NCBI RefSeq assembly: GCF_007474605.1
Contig: NZ_VHKL01000009.1
Location: 1-64,000 of the forward strand
Direction: 5' to 3'
DNA from: Rhodoligotrophos appendicifer
GTDB taxonomy: Bacteria > Pseudomonadota > Alphaproteobacteria > Rhizobiales > Im1
Length of the DNA: 64,000 nucleotides
Notes under the pieces: generated by a model
What the model was told of the DNA's origin: nothing
The model's input: the letters and a program-made list of their open reading frames with translations, nothing else
Database searches by the model: none
Shown: positions 1 to 8,131 of the stretch, piece after piece
Numbering within the stretch: the first letter of the stretch is position 1
Layout: every line of letters begins with the position of its first letter
Made by a program: the position numbers and the translations under genes

Positions 1-72
1 ACCAGCCTAGCCAATGGACGGCTTTTACTCCGCCCGCACCGCCATCACGTCGGCGCTCCATGGCCTAATTTG

Positions 73-114
73 TCACCGCCCTGCACAGTATTCCAGGATG
101 TTCCAGTAATCCAT
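73..114 (-). CDS. possible 13-codon peptide ORF after the two membrane-protein genes
   Basis: An ATG (complement of 112-114) opens a frame of 13 codons (MDYWNILEYCAGR) closed by TGA. It is preceded at a 6-nt spacing by a near-consensus Shine-Dalgarno AGGAGGG that overlaps the end of the upstream membrane-protein gene. The ribosome site is far better than chance would give, so translation probably starts here. Either it is a short peptide or the beginning of a longer gene that has been interrupted. The rest lies beyond the left edge and cannot be judged. Confidence 0.25.
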   Translation of the reverse strand: MDYWNILEYCAGR

Positions 115-126
115 TGCGAGGCCCTC

Positions 127-510
127 CTAGCGTCTGTCGGCGAAGCGTTCGGCTATGACTTCGCGGTATTCCTTGTCGGAGAGACGAACCACGAGGAAGA
201 AGTAGCCGAGCACGAGGACAGCCATCACGATGAGGGCGGTCCAGTCGAAGGAGTAGTCGAAGCGAGCGGTGATGATGTCCTGGGCGGCGGCCGGATCGCT
301 GTATCCCAACGCTTGCCATTGGGCCTGCTCACCGGCGTTCTGGTTCAGTGCCTCCCAGGTGGGGTTGGCAATGGGTGCCGGCGTCTTGGCGGCCCCGGCC
401 AGACCCAAATAGAGCGGTAGGTAAAGAGCCCCGATGGTGAGTATGAGCAGGACGACGACGTCGACAATCTGTCCGACGAAGCCCTGTTTCGGCGGTTGAT
501 AAATGGCCAT
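127..510 (-). CDS. small membrane protein of unknown function (127 aa)
   Basis: Not recognised. It has two hydrophobic segments, about residues 14-36 and 91-110, separated by a hydrophilic loop, and a charged C-terminal tail. The start is supported by AGGGGGGAATAAAGC just upstream of the ATG. It lies 15 nt behind another two-helix membrane protein on the same strand, so the two are very probably cotranscribed and may form a small complex or accessory subunits of a transporter encoded further left. The pair diverges from an XRE-cupin regulator, which may control it. No function is assigned. Confidence 0.7.
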   Translation of the reverse strand: MAIYQPPKQGFVGQIVDVVVLLILTIGALYLPLYLGLAGAAKTPAPIANPTWEALNQNAGEQAQWQALGYSDPAAAQDIITARFDYSFDWTALIVMAVLVLGYFFLVVRLSDKEYREVIAERFADRR

Positions 511-525
511 GCTTTATTCCCCCCT

Positions 526-852
526 TCAGACGCGGCCCCGACGGCGCGCCTCATCGAGATGCTTCAGGTCCAGCGCATAGATGAAGTGCTTGTCGCCCTC
601 GTAGTGACGGAGCATCGCCACAATGGCGGCCGTGTTGAACAACAGGACGAGGGAGCCGGCACCAAGAAGGATCCATTGGATGGCCGGATTGGTCACGACA
701 GGCCAGATTTGATACAGGACGTAAAGCACGACAAACCAGAGCACGACGACAAAGGCGATCGCTCCCATACGATCGCGAGAATGCATGCCGTTGATGCGCT
801 GATCTAGTGTCGCCCCTCGCTCCTGGACCGCTTGGTTAGGTGAGACAGACAT
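526..852 (-). CDS. small membrane protein of unknown function (108 aa)
   Basis: Not recognised. It has two predicted helices, about residues 31-52 and 60-83, with a hydrophilic N-terminus and a basic C-terminus (EARRRGRV). The ATG at 852 has GGGGG seven nucleotides upstream. A GTG directly before it (855) is the only alternative. It is the first gene of a two-gene unit with the 127-aa membrane protein. The intergenic region toward the divergent XRE-cupin gene (853-1022) is AT-rich and probably holds both promoters. Confidence 0.7.
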   Translation of the reverse strand: MSVSPNQAVQERGATLDQRINGMHSRDRMGAIAFVVVLWFVVLYVLYQIWPVVTNPAIQWILLGAGSLVLLFNTAAIVAMLRHYEGDKHFIYALDLKHLDEARRRGRV

Positions 853-911
853 CACAATTCCCCCTAGACTTGCCCGCCACCATGTTGACTGATGGCAATA
901 GAATTTTCTTG

Positions 912-927
912 GCAGGAATGAGCCTGC
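912..927. promoter_or_regulatory. inverted repeat in divergent promoter region
   Basis: GCAGG-aatgag-CCTGC lies between the divergent membrane-protein and XRE-cupin genes, next to an AT-rich stretch (TTATATTTTAATCATA) that could hold -10 elements. It is a possible operator of the XRE-cupin regulator. The arms are only 5 bp, so this is tentative. Confidence 0.25.
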
Positions 928-1022
928 TTATATTTTAATCATAGTGTCAACCAGCGGCGGCTGCTGCGATGCACCAAATCAATGCTGCATCGGCGTGTTC
1001 AAGAGGGGTCGAGAACCAGCAC

Positions 1023-1676
1023 ATGACGAAGGAACCGCGGGCAGCACCAAGACCCCAGGGCGAACAGAATCCGCATCAGCTCGGCGGCGCGCGCGCCAAT
1101 CTGCTGGAGGTTGCCATCGGCCGCGAGGTGCGGAGCTTTCGAGTCAAGCTCGGGATCACCGTTGCCGATCTCGCGGCGGCTGCGGGACTGTCTCCCGGAA
1201 TGTTGTCGAAAATCGAAAACGGCCTCACCTCCCCTTCGCTCACGACCCTGCAGACCCTCTCCACCGCATTGGGAGTGCCGGTCACCGCCTTCTTCCGGCG
1301 CTTCGAGGAGCGCCGCGATGCCGTCTACGTTCCGTCGGGGCAAGGATTGGTGATCGAACGCCGCGGAACGCGCGCCGGCCACCAGTATCAACTGCTGGGA
1401 CATAGCGGCGGGGCCAATGGGCCGGTCGTGGTGGAGCCCTATCTGATCACGCTGACGCAGGATTCCGACGTGTTCCCGCTCTTCCAGCATGAAGGGCTGG
1501 AGTTCCTCCACGTCCTCGAGGGGGAAGTCGTCTACCGGCATGCAGACCAGCTCTATCACCTCAAGCCGGGAGACAGCCTGTTCTTCGACGCCGATGCGCC
1601 GCACGGACCAGAGGAGATGGTGAAGTTGCCCATCCGATTCCTGTCGGTCATCTCCTATACGAGAGAGGGCCTGTGA
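1023..1676 (+). CDS. XRE-family transcriptional regulator with C-terminal cupin domain
   Basis: A 217-aa protein combining an N-terminal helix-turn-helix (about residues 35-90, with VADLAAAAGLSPGMLSKIENG) and a C-terminal double-stranded beta-helix cupin (about 140-215, with FLHVLEGEVVYRH and LKPGDSLFFDADAPH). This is the family of PuuR/SutR-like regulators that sense small molecules through the cupin. The internal ATG at 1023 is preferred over 969 because it gives the normal family N-terminus and has AGAGGGG upstream. It diverges from the two small membrane proteins, its likely targets. Its 3' end overlaps the opposing GNAT gene by 22 bp. Confidence 0.85.
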   Translation: MTKEPRAAPRPQGEQNPHQLGGARANLLEVAIGREVRSFRVKLGITVADLAAAAGLSPGMLSKIENGLTSPSLTTLQTLSTALGVPVTAFFRRFEERRDAVYVPSGQGLVIERRGTRAGHQYQLLGHSGGANGPVVVEPYLITLTQDSDVFPLFQHEGLEFLHVLEGEVVYRHADQLYHLKPGDSLFFDADAPHGPEEMVKLPIRFLSVISYTREGL

Positions 1677-2326
1677 CGTTGCGCATGCTGCTGCTGCATC
1701 GCCGGCAGCGGCCGATTCGCCGGCACCGGCTGCAGTCGAACACAGTGTTGCCGATGAGTTCCGAACCAAGCGGCGCGGCTCATCCGCATGACCAGTAAAG
1801 GCGCGGTCACTCCGGTGGCCGGGGCATAGCCCATGCGTTCGCCATGATCCTTGAATCCGTAACGGTGAAGCACACGGGGGCTCATGGGCTGATGGGCGAA
1901 GGAGTTGGCCTCGACTTCCTTGAGGCGCAGATATCTGAAGGCAAATTCCAGCATGGCGGGGATGATGTCGCCAAAGGGACGCTGACGCCGGTGGCACGGA
2001 CGGATCCAAAGACTGAGGCGGGATCGCGTGTCACCAGGGAGCCGGCCCAAGGTGCTTACACCGAAAAGACGAGCAGGATCCTTGCGCAGATAGAGGCCGA
2101 AGAAAGTCAGTTGCGGAGTGGGGGGATCCGGTAGATTGGCAAGCATCGCCGCCATGCTCGCCGGCGTGAAATCAACCTGGGTGAGCGCATTCTCGGCGAG
2201 GGACGGATCCGTCGACATTTCCAGCATCTGTGGAATGTCCTCGGTGCGCGGCAGATGAAAGATGAGGTGGTCGGTCTCAATGGACAGCAACGGCGTCGTA
2301 CGGATGACAACCGAACTCTTGATCAT
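1655..2326 (-). CDS. GNAT-family N-acetyltransferase (divergent)
   Basis: A 223-aa RimJ/RimL-like acetyltransferase, recognised by the opening SIETDHLIFHLPRTEDIPQM, the middle strand TFFGLYLR and the C-terminal LKEVEANSFAHQPMSPRVLHRYGFKD (the family's 'N..S..v.eK.GF' helix). The acetyl-CoA loop, normally R-G-x-G-F/Y, reads QRPFGD and is degenerate, so activity is uncertain. AGGGGCGGTCC precedes the ATG. The last ~40 residues are an unusual Gln/His/Arg/Pro-rich extension that runs into the XRE-cupin gene on the other strand. It follows the rplU-rpmA-GNAT genes on the same strand, separated by a strong hairpin. Confidence 0.7.
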   Translation of the reverse strand: MIKSSVVIRTTPLLSIETDHLIFHLPRTEDIPQMLEMSTDPSLAENALTQVDFTPASMAAMLANLPDPPTPQLTFFGLYLRKDPARLFGVSTLGRLPGDTRSRLSLWIRPCHRRQRPFGDIIPAMLEFAFRYLRLKEVEANSFAHQPMSPRVLHRYGFKDHGERMGYAPATGVTAPLLVMRMSRAAWFGTHRQHCVRLQPVPANRPLPAMQQQHAQRHRPSLV

Positions 2327-2553
2327 GGACCGCCCCTAAAGGACGGCGGGGACCGCAATCTCGATCCCCGCCACAGATGATGAAAAGTTACCGAAGGTCC
2401 GCTGAATTGATGCGGCATCGGACGTCGACCACGCAACCCTACTGACTGCTCTTCCTTGATACAATCCACGGTTGAATATATGCTTAGCGGGATGCTACGA
2501 GCAGGCGGATGCAGGTGTGAAAGAGCCGGCGACAGCCCCCACCCCCGTCACGC

Positions 2554-2577
2554 ACCCGAGGCCGCGCGGCCTCGGGT
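2554..2577 (-). terminator. 24-bp perfect palindrome after the GNAT stop codon
   Basis: A perfect inverted repeat begins 4 nt after the stop of the upstream GNAT gene. Its half-site is ACCCGAGGCCGC and its mirror runs to 2577. As RNA it forms a ten-or-more-pair GC-rich stem with a GCGC loop. There is no U-tract on the minus strand, so it may be a weak terminator or a 3' stabilising hairpin. Confidence 0.6.
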
Positions 2578-2580
2578 CAG

Positions 2581-3159
2581 CTAGCGACGCCGGCGCCTCT
2601 GCCACTGTTCGCGGGTGAGCCGGAAGAGGTCCATGGGCTCCTCCCGGTCCAGCGATCGCAGATGTGCGCGACCGAGGCCGGCATAGGTAAAGCCGCATTT
2701 CTCGATCACCCGGCGCGAGGCCGCATTGGTGATGCGACAGGAGACACTCACCGCCGTGAAGTCGTGGGCCAGAAAACCATGGCGGATGACGCTGCGCGCG
2801 GCTTCGGTGCTGAACCCATGGCCGCGATAGGCCGCCCCCAGCCAATATCCGAGCTTCGGGTCTCTGTTCTGCTCCTCGCGCTGGAGGGAGACAGCGCCGA
2901 TCAAAACCGGATCGGGGATGTTCAGGTAGATGCCAAAGACCAGATCCGCCGAGGGCCGAGCCTCGATGAGGTCGAGCCATTCATTGGCATCGCTCACGGC
3001 GTAGGGATGAGGGATCAGAGCGGTGTTCTCGGCGATCGTCGGGTCGTCGCAGAGTTGCGCAATGCGCTCGGCATGGGAGCGGTCCGGGCGCTTCAGGATC
3101 AGCCGGTCGGTTTCGATGAACGGGCTGGCCGGCGCTGTGCACGTGACGGCGATGGTCAT
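2581..3159 (-). CDS. GNAT-family N-acetyltransferase (RimJ/RimL type)
   Basis: A 192-aa acetyltransferase with a canonical acetyl-CoA loop AAYRGHGFSTEA, the RimL-type opening FIETDRLILKRPDRSHAERI, and CRITNAASRRVIEKCGF near the C-terminus. Family members transfer acetyl groups from acetyl-CoA to protein N-termini or small amines. The start at 3159 has AAGGA at a good distance. The longer reading from 3192 would begin inside a terminator stem. It lies directly downstream of rpmA, a conserved alphaproteobacterial arrangement, but the hairpin between them implies at least partly separate expression. Confidence 0.85.
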   Translation of the reverse strand: MTIAVTCTAPASPFIETDRLILKRPDRSHAERIAQLCDDPTIAENTALIPHPYAVSDANEWLDLIEARPSADLVFGIYLNIPDPVLIGAVSLQREEQNRDPKLGYWLGAAYRGHGFSTEAARSVIRHGFLAHDFTAVSVSCRITNAASRRVIEKCGFTYAGLGRAHLRSLDREEPMDLFRLTREQWQRRRRR

Positions 3160-3190
3160 GGTCGGCATCCTTGCGAGGCAGTAAACATGC

Positions 3191-3224
3191 AAACGGGGAG
3201 ATGGTGCGTGCCATCTCCCCGTTT
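3191..3224. terminator. strong bidirectional-type terminator downstream of rpmA
   Basis: Stem arms AAACGGGGAGATGG (3191-3204) and CCATCTCCCCGTTT (3211-3224) are perfectly complementary over 14 bp with the 6-nt loop TGCGTG. The A/T base of the stem supplies U residues in both directions. It lies between the rpmA stop (3300) and the GNAT start (3159), so it should end most rplU-rpmA transcripts. Confidence 0.85.
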
Positions 3225-3299
3225 TGCTTTCGCAAGATCTCGGATCTTTCCGATCCGCCGGTTCGATGGAACGCGGCGGTCGGAGATTTTCCGCCGCCG

Positions 3300-3557
3300 T
3301 CAGCTAGCCGGTACTACCGATACGTAAGTGCGTTGGCTGCGACCCGTCTTAAACTCAACTTTCCCTTCAATAAGGGCAAAAATCGTGTGGTCCTTGCCAA
3401 GACCGACATTGGTGCCGGGATGCCATTTCGTGCCGCGCTGGCGGACGAGAATATTGCCCGGAATGACGCTCTCGCCACCGAATTTCTTCACGCCAAGACG
3501 GCGGCCCGCGGAGTCGCGACCGTTACGAGAAGAACCGCCTGCTTTTTTGTGAGCCAT
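3300..3557 (-). CDS. rpmA: 50S ribosomal protein L27
   Basis: Full-length L27 (85 aa): [16 protein letters not shown] at the start, the basic loop [18 protein letters not shown], and [17 protein letters not shown]. The flexible N-terminus reaches the peptidyl-transferase centre and contacts tRNA. There is no cleavable N-terminal extension as in Firmicutes. It lies 48 nt downstream of rplU on the same strand, the near-universal rplU-rpmA pair. The next conserved genes in many alphaproteobacteria (GNAT, then obgE) are only partly kept here. Confidence 0.98.
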   Translation of the reverse strand: MAHKKAGGSSRNGRDSAGRRLGVKKFGGESVIPGNILVRQRGTKWHPGTNVGLGKDHTIFALIEGKVEFKTGRSQRTYVSVVPAS

Positions 3558-3605
3558 CTGTCTGCTCCGAAAACTTCGTCGAGGCGCCGCAACGCCGTTA
3601 TAAAC

Positions 3606-4004
3606 TCAGGCCGAGGCCGCCTCAGCACTCGCCGCTTCGGCCGGTGCCGCATCGCTCTTCGCGCTCTTGGCCTTACCGGTGTAAGTCTTGCCGCCCGCCG
3701 CGATCTCCGTGATGCGAAGGGTCGTCAGCAGCTGCCGATGGCCGTTCTTACGCTGATAATGCTTCCGGCGACGCTTCTTGTAGACGATGATCTTCGCGCC
3801 CCGGTTCTGCACGACCACCTCGGCCGATACAGTGGCGCCGGCCACGAGGGGGGCACCGATCTGCGGATCGCCCTCTCCCGCCACCATCAGCACCTGGTCA
3901 AGCTGAATCACATCGCCCGGCTCGGCGGTGAGCCGCTCAACCTGGATCACATCGTCTGCAGCAACTCTATATTGCTTGCCGCCCGTCTTAATGACTGCGT
4001 ACAT
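3606..4004 (-). CDS. rplU: 50S ribosomal protein L21
   Basis: A 132-aa L21, recognised by [39 protein letters not shown] and the RNA-binding [23 protein letters not shown]. The core of about 103 residues is followed by an Ala/Lys/Glu-rich tail ([11 protein letters not shown]), typical of rhizobial L21. It binds 23S rRNA. It is the first gene of the rplU-rpmA unit. Its promoter should lie in the 230-nt gap before the divergent tRNA-Ser gene. Confidence 0.98.
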   Translation of the reverse strand: MYAVIKTGGKQYRVAADDVIQVERLTAEPGDVIQLDQVLMVAGEGDPQIGAPLVAGATVSAEVVVQNRGAKIIVYKKRRRKHYQRKNGHRQLLTTLRITEIAAGGKTYTGKAKSAKSDAAPAEAASAEAASA

Positions 4005-4232
4005 ATTACCAATCCGCCTGGCGTAAAGACAAAGCCAGGATCGCGCTCAAGCAGCGCCCGGCCATTTGCGCGGCAATATACGCGGAACCGGCAGGCTGTC
4101 AAGGAAGCCGGTGGCGTTTTCTCGGAGAGCCCCGCAGAGAGTTTCGCGGCAGGGCTTGGCACGCTGCGCATTCGGCGCTATGTGATCGCCCCTGACGACC
4201 TGCGGCGGCAGAAGAATGCCACCGCTCCCTGC

Positions 4233-4322
4233 GGAGGGGTGCCAGAGTGGTCGATCGGGGCGGTCTCGAAAACCGTTGTGCGTGCAAGCGCACCGTGGGT
4301 TCGAATCCCACCCCCTCCGCCA
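4233..4322 (+). tRNA. tRNA-Ser (anticodon CGA)
   Basis: A class II tRNA of 90 nt. Acceptor stem GGAGGGG/CCCCTCC, discriminator G and encoded CCA (4320-4322). Anticodon arm GCGGT-CTCGAAA-ACCGT with anticodon CGA, reading UCG. Long variable arm (TGCGTGCAAGCGCA region) typical of serine tRNAs. T-arm GTGGG-TTCGAAT-CCCAC. It diverges from rplU. I saw no duplicated 3' end nearby that would mark it as an integration site. Confidence 0.95.
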
Positions 4323-4399
4323 CACTTCGGCAATCGGTGGAGTACTGGTCGCGGAGGGCCGCTCGTGGTCGTGCTTTACCATTCGTTCTCTCCTCTCGG

Positions 4400-4434
4400 G
4401 CGGACGGCCGGGACGAGCCTTCCTGACCGTCCGC
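4400..4434 (-). terminator. hairpin downstream of the MDR dehydrogenase gene
   Basis: GCGGACGG (4400-4407) pairs with CCGTCCGC (4427-4434), 8 bp with a 19-nt loop, lying just after the stop of the minus-strand dehydrogenase gene. There is no clear U-tract, so it is a probable but unproven terminator. Confidence 0.45.
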
Positions 4435-4442
4435 GCGACGTG

Positions 4443-5456
4443 TCAGGCGGCTCGCTGGGCGGGGGGCAAGGCGACCGCCTCTCCCGACACGTCGATCACG
4501 ACCTTACCGCGCAGTCCCCGTGCGGCGCCGTTCTCCAGAAGTTCGTGCGCCTCAGCCATGCGGGCGAGCGGCAGCGTCGCCCCGATCACGGGCTTCACCA
4601 GGCCGCGCTCGACGAGACTTGTGAGCGCGTCAAGCTTGCCTCGGTTCTGACGCGTGAACACGAAGTGGTAGGCCGCGTTCTTGCCCCAGGCCGCGACCAG
4701 GTTCTGCGGCTGAGCGATATCGACGAGACTAACGACACGCCCGAAGGCAGCGAGCGTCAGGGGACTTCTGGTGAGCGTGTCGCCTCCGATCGTGTCGAAG
4801 ACGACGTTCACGCCCTCACCCCCGGTCAGACGAGCGACCGCCTCCACGTAATCTTCAACAGTAAAGTCGATTGCGTCGTCGGCGCCAAGCGAATGCACGA
4901 AGTCGTGGTCGCGGGCGCGCGCCGTCGTGATCACCCGCGCGCCGATCGCCTTCGCTACCTGAACCGCGATCGTGCCGACACCGCCTGCACCGCCGTGGAT
5001 GAGGATCGTCTCGCCGACCTTCAGCTGCGCGCGCTGGACGAACGCCTCCCAAACCGTGCCGCCAACGAGCGTCAAGCTCGCCGCCTCAAGGTGCGTGAGG
5101 TTCCCGGGCTTGCGGCCGACGAGTTCGACATCGGCGACGTGCTGCTCAGCGTAGGAGCCGGCGGCGCCGAAGATCTTTGGTGTGTAGTAGACCTCATCGC
5201 CAACTGAGAACTCGCGAACGTCCGAGCCCAACTCCTCGACAACGCCCGAGATGTCATGGCCGATGATTGCAGGCAACGGCACGTCGTCCATGTAATCGCC
5301 GCGGCGGATCTGGTAATCCAGCGGATTGACGGCAGTGGCATGCACCCGCACCCGCACTTGGCGCGGACCGACTGCCGGCACCGGCACCTCGCGCAGCTCA
5401 AACGCGTCCGGCCCGCCGAAGCGGGTGAGGACGGCTGCCTTCATGGTCTCGGTCAT
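4443..5456 (-). CDS. zinc-independent MDR oxidoreductase (quinone reductase-like)
   Basis: A 337-aa NADPH:quinone oxidoreductase-like member of the medium-chain dehydrogenase/reductase superfamily. It has an N-terminal GroES-like domain ([27 protein letters not shown]) and a Rossmann domain with [19 protein letters not shown] (about residues 140-158). The structural and catalytic zinc cysteines of alcohol dehydrogenases are absent. The start at 5456 is preferred because GAAAGGAC lies 7 nt upstream. It diverges from a LysR regulator 144 nt away that probably controls it. The substrate is likely a quinone or enone, but the sequence cannot say which. Confidence 0.85.
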   Translation of the reverse strand: MTETMKAAVLTRFGGPDAFELREVPVPAVGPRQVRVRVHATAVNPLDYQIRRGDYMDDVPLPAIIGHDISGVVEELGSDVREFSVGDEVYYTPKIFGAAGSYAEQHVADVELVGRKPGNLTHLEAASLTLVGGTVWEAFVQRAQLKVGETILIHGGAGGVGTIAVQVAKAIGARVITTARARDHDFVHSLGADDAIDFTVEDYVEAVARLTGGEGVNVVFDTIGGDTLTRSPLTLAAFGRVVSLVDIAQPQNLVAAWGKNAAYHFVFTRQNRGKLDALTSLVERGLVKPVIGATLPLARMAEAHELLENGAARGLRGKVVIDVSGEAVALPPAQRAA

Positions 5457-5572
5457 AACAATGTCCTTTCGGTTTGGAGGCAAGAGCGGGCTCCACGGCC
5501 CATGGTCCCGTTGGGACGCTTTCTATTTGACTTGTGGCGATTGCCCTTGGTAGCGGGCCGGATTTAGGATCA

Positions 5573-5585
5573 GTTTCAACGAAAC
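5573..5585. promoter_or_regulatory. LysR-type inverted repeat upstream of the LysR gene
   Basis: GTTTC-AAC-GAAAC, a 5-bp dyad with 3-nt spacer, ends 15 nt before the LysR start codon and lies in the region shared with the divergent dehydrogenase gene. It is the expected place for autoregulatory LysR binding. Confidence 0.4.
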
Positions 5586-5600
5586 TTTGAAAGCGGCGCA

Positions 5601-6527
5601 ATGGACGTGAACGACTTGAACCTGTTCGTGCGCATCGCTCAACTCCGGAGCATCAGCTCTGCAGCCCGCGACTTGGGCCTCACTCCGGCGGGCGCGAGCG
5701 CGAGACTGGCGGCGCTGGAGAGAAAGCTTGGGGCCAGGCTTCTCCACCGAACAACGCGACAGGCGACCTTGACCGAGGACGGCCTCGCCTTCCTGCCGCA
5801 TGCAGAGCACGTTGTGCTCGCAGCAGAAGCCGCCCGAGCGGCGCTCGGGCGGGAGCAAGCCGCGCCGCGCGGCACCCTGCGGGTAGCGGCTCCGGCCTCG
5901 TTCGCGCGCATGCATATCGTGCCGGGTCTGCCCGACTTCTGTCGGCACTATCCCGAGTTGGCCCTCGACTTGCGCATCTCGGACAGTGTTGTCGATCTCG
6001 TCGAAGGTGCCTTCGATGTGGCGGTTCGCTATTCCGAGCTCGGCGACTCGTCCTTCGTCGCGCGGCGGCTCGCTCCAGATAAACGGGTGCTGGTCGCTTC
6101 GCCCGACTACATCGAGCGGCGCGGGCGGCCGAATACGCCCAACGACCTCGCAGAACACTCCTGCCTCGTTGTGGGTACGCTCGATCTCTGGACATTTCGA
6201 GGAAAGGGCGGAGAGCTGATCGAGCGGCGTATCACCCCAGGCCTGCGAATCAACGACGGCGGTGCCGTGCGCGATGCGGCCTGTGCGGGGCTCGGCATCG
6301 CTCTGATGGCCACTTGGTGCGCCGCTGACGAGCTTCGCTCCGGCGCCCTCGTACCAGCCCTTCCCGAGTACCCCCTCGTCTCCACACAGACGCTTTGGGC
6401 GCTTTACCCGAGTTCGCGCGAACTGGCACCGAAGGTGAGGGTCTTCATCGACTGGCTCGTCGAGCGATTTGGGCGGCACCCGTACTGGGATCGAGGCCTC
6501 GAGAGGATCTTCGAGACCAGTCAATGA
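5601..6527 (+). CDS. LysR-family transcriptional regulator
   Basis: A 308-aa LysR regulator: N-terminal winged helix (MDVNDLNLFVRIAQLRSISS, LGLTPAGASARLAALERKLG, LLHRTTRQATLTEDG), then a periplasmic-binding-like effector domain from about residue 90 (APASFARMHIVPGLPDF; DLRISDSVVDLVEGAFDVAVR). It resembles the CrgA/AaeR-type subgroup that often controls a neighbouring oxidoreductase. It is divergently transcribed from the MDR oxidoreductase, its likely target. Confidence 0.9.
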   Translation: MDVNDLNLFVRIAQLRSISSAARDLGLTPAGASARLAALERKLGARLLHRTTRQATLTEDGLAFLPHAEHVVLAAEAARAALGREQAAPRGTLRVAAPASFARMHIVPGLPDFCRHYPELALDLRISDSVVDLVEGAFDVAVRYSELGDSSFVARRLAPDKRVLVASPDYIERRGRPNTPNDLAEHSCLVVGTLDLWTFRGKGGELIERRITPGLRINDGGAVRDAACAGLGIALMATWCAADELRSGALVPALPEYPLVSTQTLWALYPSSRELAPKVRVFIDWLVERFGRHPYWDRGLERIFETSQ

Positions 6528-7132
6528 CGCTCGCTCCTGGGCACGCGGATTGCTGGCAAATTGTCGTTCACCGCACCTCATGTGCATGTCCCTAGCGCCT
6601 TTGGCGAGGGCAGCTCTGCGCCCTGAACCGCGACGGGTTTGTCGGAGGCTCCTACTCTAAGAAGGTTGGGCCGTTATGAGCATGACGAGCAATAAGTATG
6701 CGCCGGAGATCCGTCTGTTCTGATCAACGTTCGCTCGAAAGCCGTCGGGCCTCTCGCGGCCCACCGAGCCGTCAGGCATCTCCGCGCCTCATGTCAGCCG
6801 TTGAGGCCAGCTTTGCCACTTTCCGAGCACGTAGCCGGGCCGACCGGACGGCCGATGGCAATGCGGAAAGGCCATTGTCAGCGCGGTTACTGCATTGGTT
6901 CTTGGACAAAAATCCAAGCCAGAGTCCACAGCAATCCAAGCTCTCTACAAAGTCTTCGTGGCGGGTTTCATGCATCCTCCGCTCATTGATGGCGGGCGAT
7001 TGGTCGGGTCGAATTTTGGACCGCAAATTCTCTCGCCAGCCCAATCGGAGAACGACCATGACAAAGCGTCTGAACCACCTCGCCCTCCAGAATGAAACAC
7101 ATCAGAAAAGTGACGGCCAGCAGAGGACAAGC
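6528..7132. other. 605-nt stretch without a convincing gene
   Basis: It contains a short open start (ATG at 6675, MSMTSNKYAPEIRLF then stop) that resembles the opening of some IS3-type transposase OrfA proteins, but I could not follow it further in any frame. The distal part holds an in-frame upstream ATG (7058, with GGAG 7 nt before it) that could extend the next gene by 25 codons. Otherwise I see nothing. Confidence 0.4.
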
Positions 7133-8050
7133 ATGAGCTTGGACTACACCTCACACTCCGGCAGATCTGCGCCCGAAGAACTGGTTCCATCGCGTTACGC
7201 GGTGCGGGTCGGCGCGATTGACGTGCTGGTAATCAGCGATGGCGTGCTACCGCTTCCTACCAAGATGCTGGGACACAACGCCGACCCGGCCCTACGGGCG
7301 GCCTGGCTGAACGACATGTTCCTGCCGGCGGACGCTTTCGACTGGTCGCTAAACGTGGTCGTGGTGCGGAGTGGCGGTCAGATCATACTCATCGACGCCG
7401 GGCTAGGATTGGACCCCAACTTGAACTTGCCGAGAGCTGGGCAATTGGTCAAGCGACTGGAGGCCGCCGGCATCGATCTTGAGTCCGTGACCGACGTGGT
7501 GCTTACCCACATGCACATGGACCACATCGGCGGGCTGCTCGTCGACGGGGTGAAAGACCGGCTGGGTCCGGACCTGCGGATCCACGTGGCGGCCGCCGAG
7601 GTCAAGTTTTGGGAGGCGCCCGACTTCACCCATGCCTATATGCCGACGGGGTTTCCGGACGCGCTCCGGTCGGCCGCCAAGCGGTTCGCGAAGGAATACC
7701 GCAGCCAGCTGCGGCTGTTCGATGAGGAGCACGAGGTGGCACCCGGGGTGGTCGTCCGTCGTACCGGCGGCCACACTCCCGGGCACAGCGTGGTCCGCCT
7801 GGCATCCGGCGATGACCGGCTGACGTTCGCCGGCGACGCCGTTTTCGCGGTCGGGTTTGACCACCCCGACTGGCACAACGGTTTCGAACACGACCCCGAG
7901 GAGGCAGCCCGCGTTCGGGTTCGTCTCCTGACGGAGCTGGCGGAGGCCGGCGAGCAACTGGTGGCTACGCACCTGCCGTTCCCGTCCGTCGGCCGGGTGG
8001 CAGTCGAGGGCGATGCCTTTCGCTGGGTACCGGCCTTCTGGGACTATTGA
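7133..8050 (+). CDS. metallo-beta-lactamase-fold hydrolase
   Basis: A 305-aa MBL-fold enzyme. The metal site is complete: HMHMDHIGG (HxHxDH), GHTPGHS, AGDAVF and a late His in ATHLPFPSVG. Such proteins are lactonases, glyoxalase II-like or thioester hydrolases. Substrate class is not clear here, although the layout resembles quorum-lactonase-like members. Start 7133 follows AGAGGACAAGC. An in-frame ATG at 7058 with GGAG upstream is a real alternative. No same-strand partner lies close. Decayed gene fragments follow. Confidence 0.85.
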   Translation: MSLDYTSHSGRSAPEELVPSRYAVRVGAIDVLVISDGVLPLPTKMLGHNADPALRAAWLNDMFLPADAFDWSLNVVVVRSGGQIILIDAGLGLDPNLNLPRAGQLVKRLEAAGIDLESVTDVVLTHMHMDHIGGLLVDGVKDRLGPDLRIHVAAAEVKFWEAPDFTHAYMPTGFPDALRSAAKRFAKEYRSQLRLFDEEHEVAPGVVVRRTGGHTPGHSVVRLASGDDRLTFAGDAVFAVGFDHPDWHNGFEHDPEEAARVRVRLLTELAEAGEQLVATHLPFPSVGRVAVEGDAFRWVPAFWDY

Positions 8051-8131
8051 TCGCTGTCCGCATCACGCGCCGGGCGACGTCTACGAGGAGGAATTCGTGG
8101 GGCTTTTGATGGCCATCGGTTCGATCAACCT

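Noticed and set aside
999-2009. 336-codon minus-strand frame
   Set aside because: Antisense to XRE-cupin and overlapping GNAT. No recognisable sequence.
4233-4322. tRNA-Ser as integration site of a mobile element
   Set aside because: No integrase gene and no repeated tRNA 3' end found within the window.
3171-5207. 678-codon open frame on the plus strand
   Set aside because: It runs antisense through L27, L21 and the MDR dehydrogenase and straight through the tRNA-Ser gene. It is low-complexity and Arg/Pro/Ala-rich, as expected for the complement of high-GC genes.
5523-6587. 354-codon minus-strand frame
   Set aside because: Antisense to LysR.
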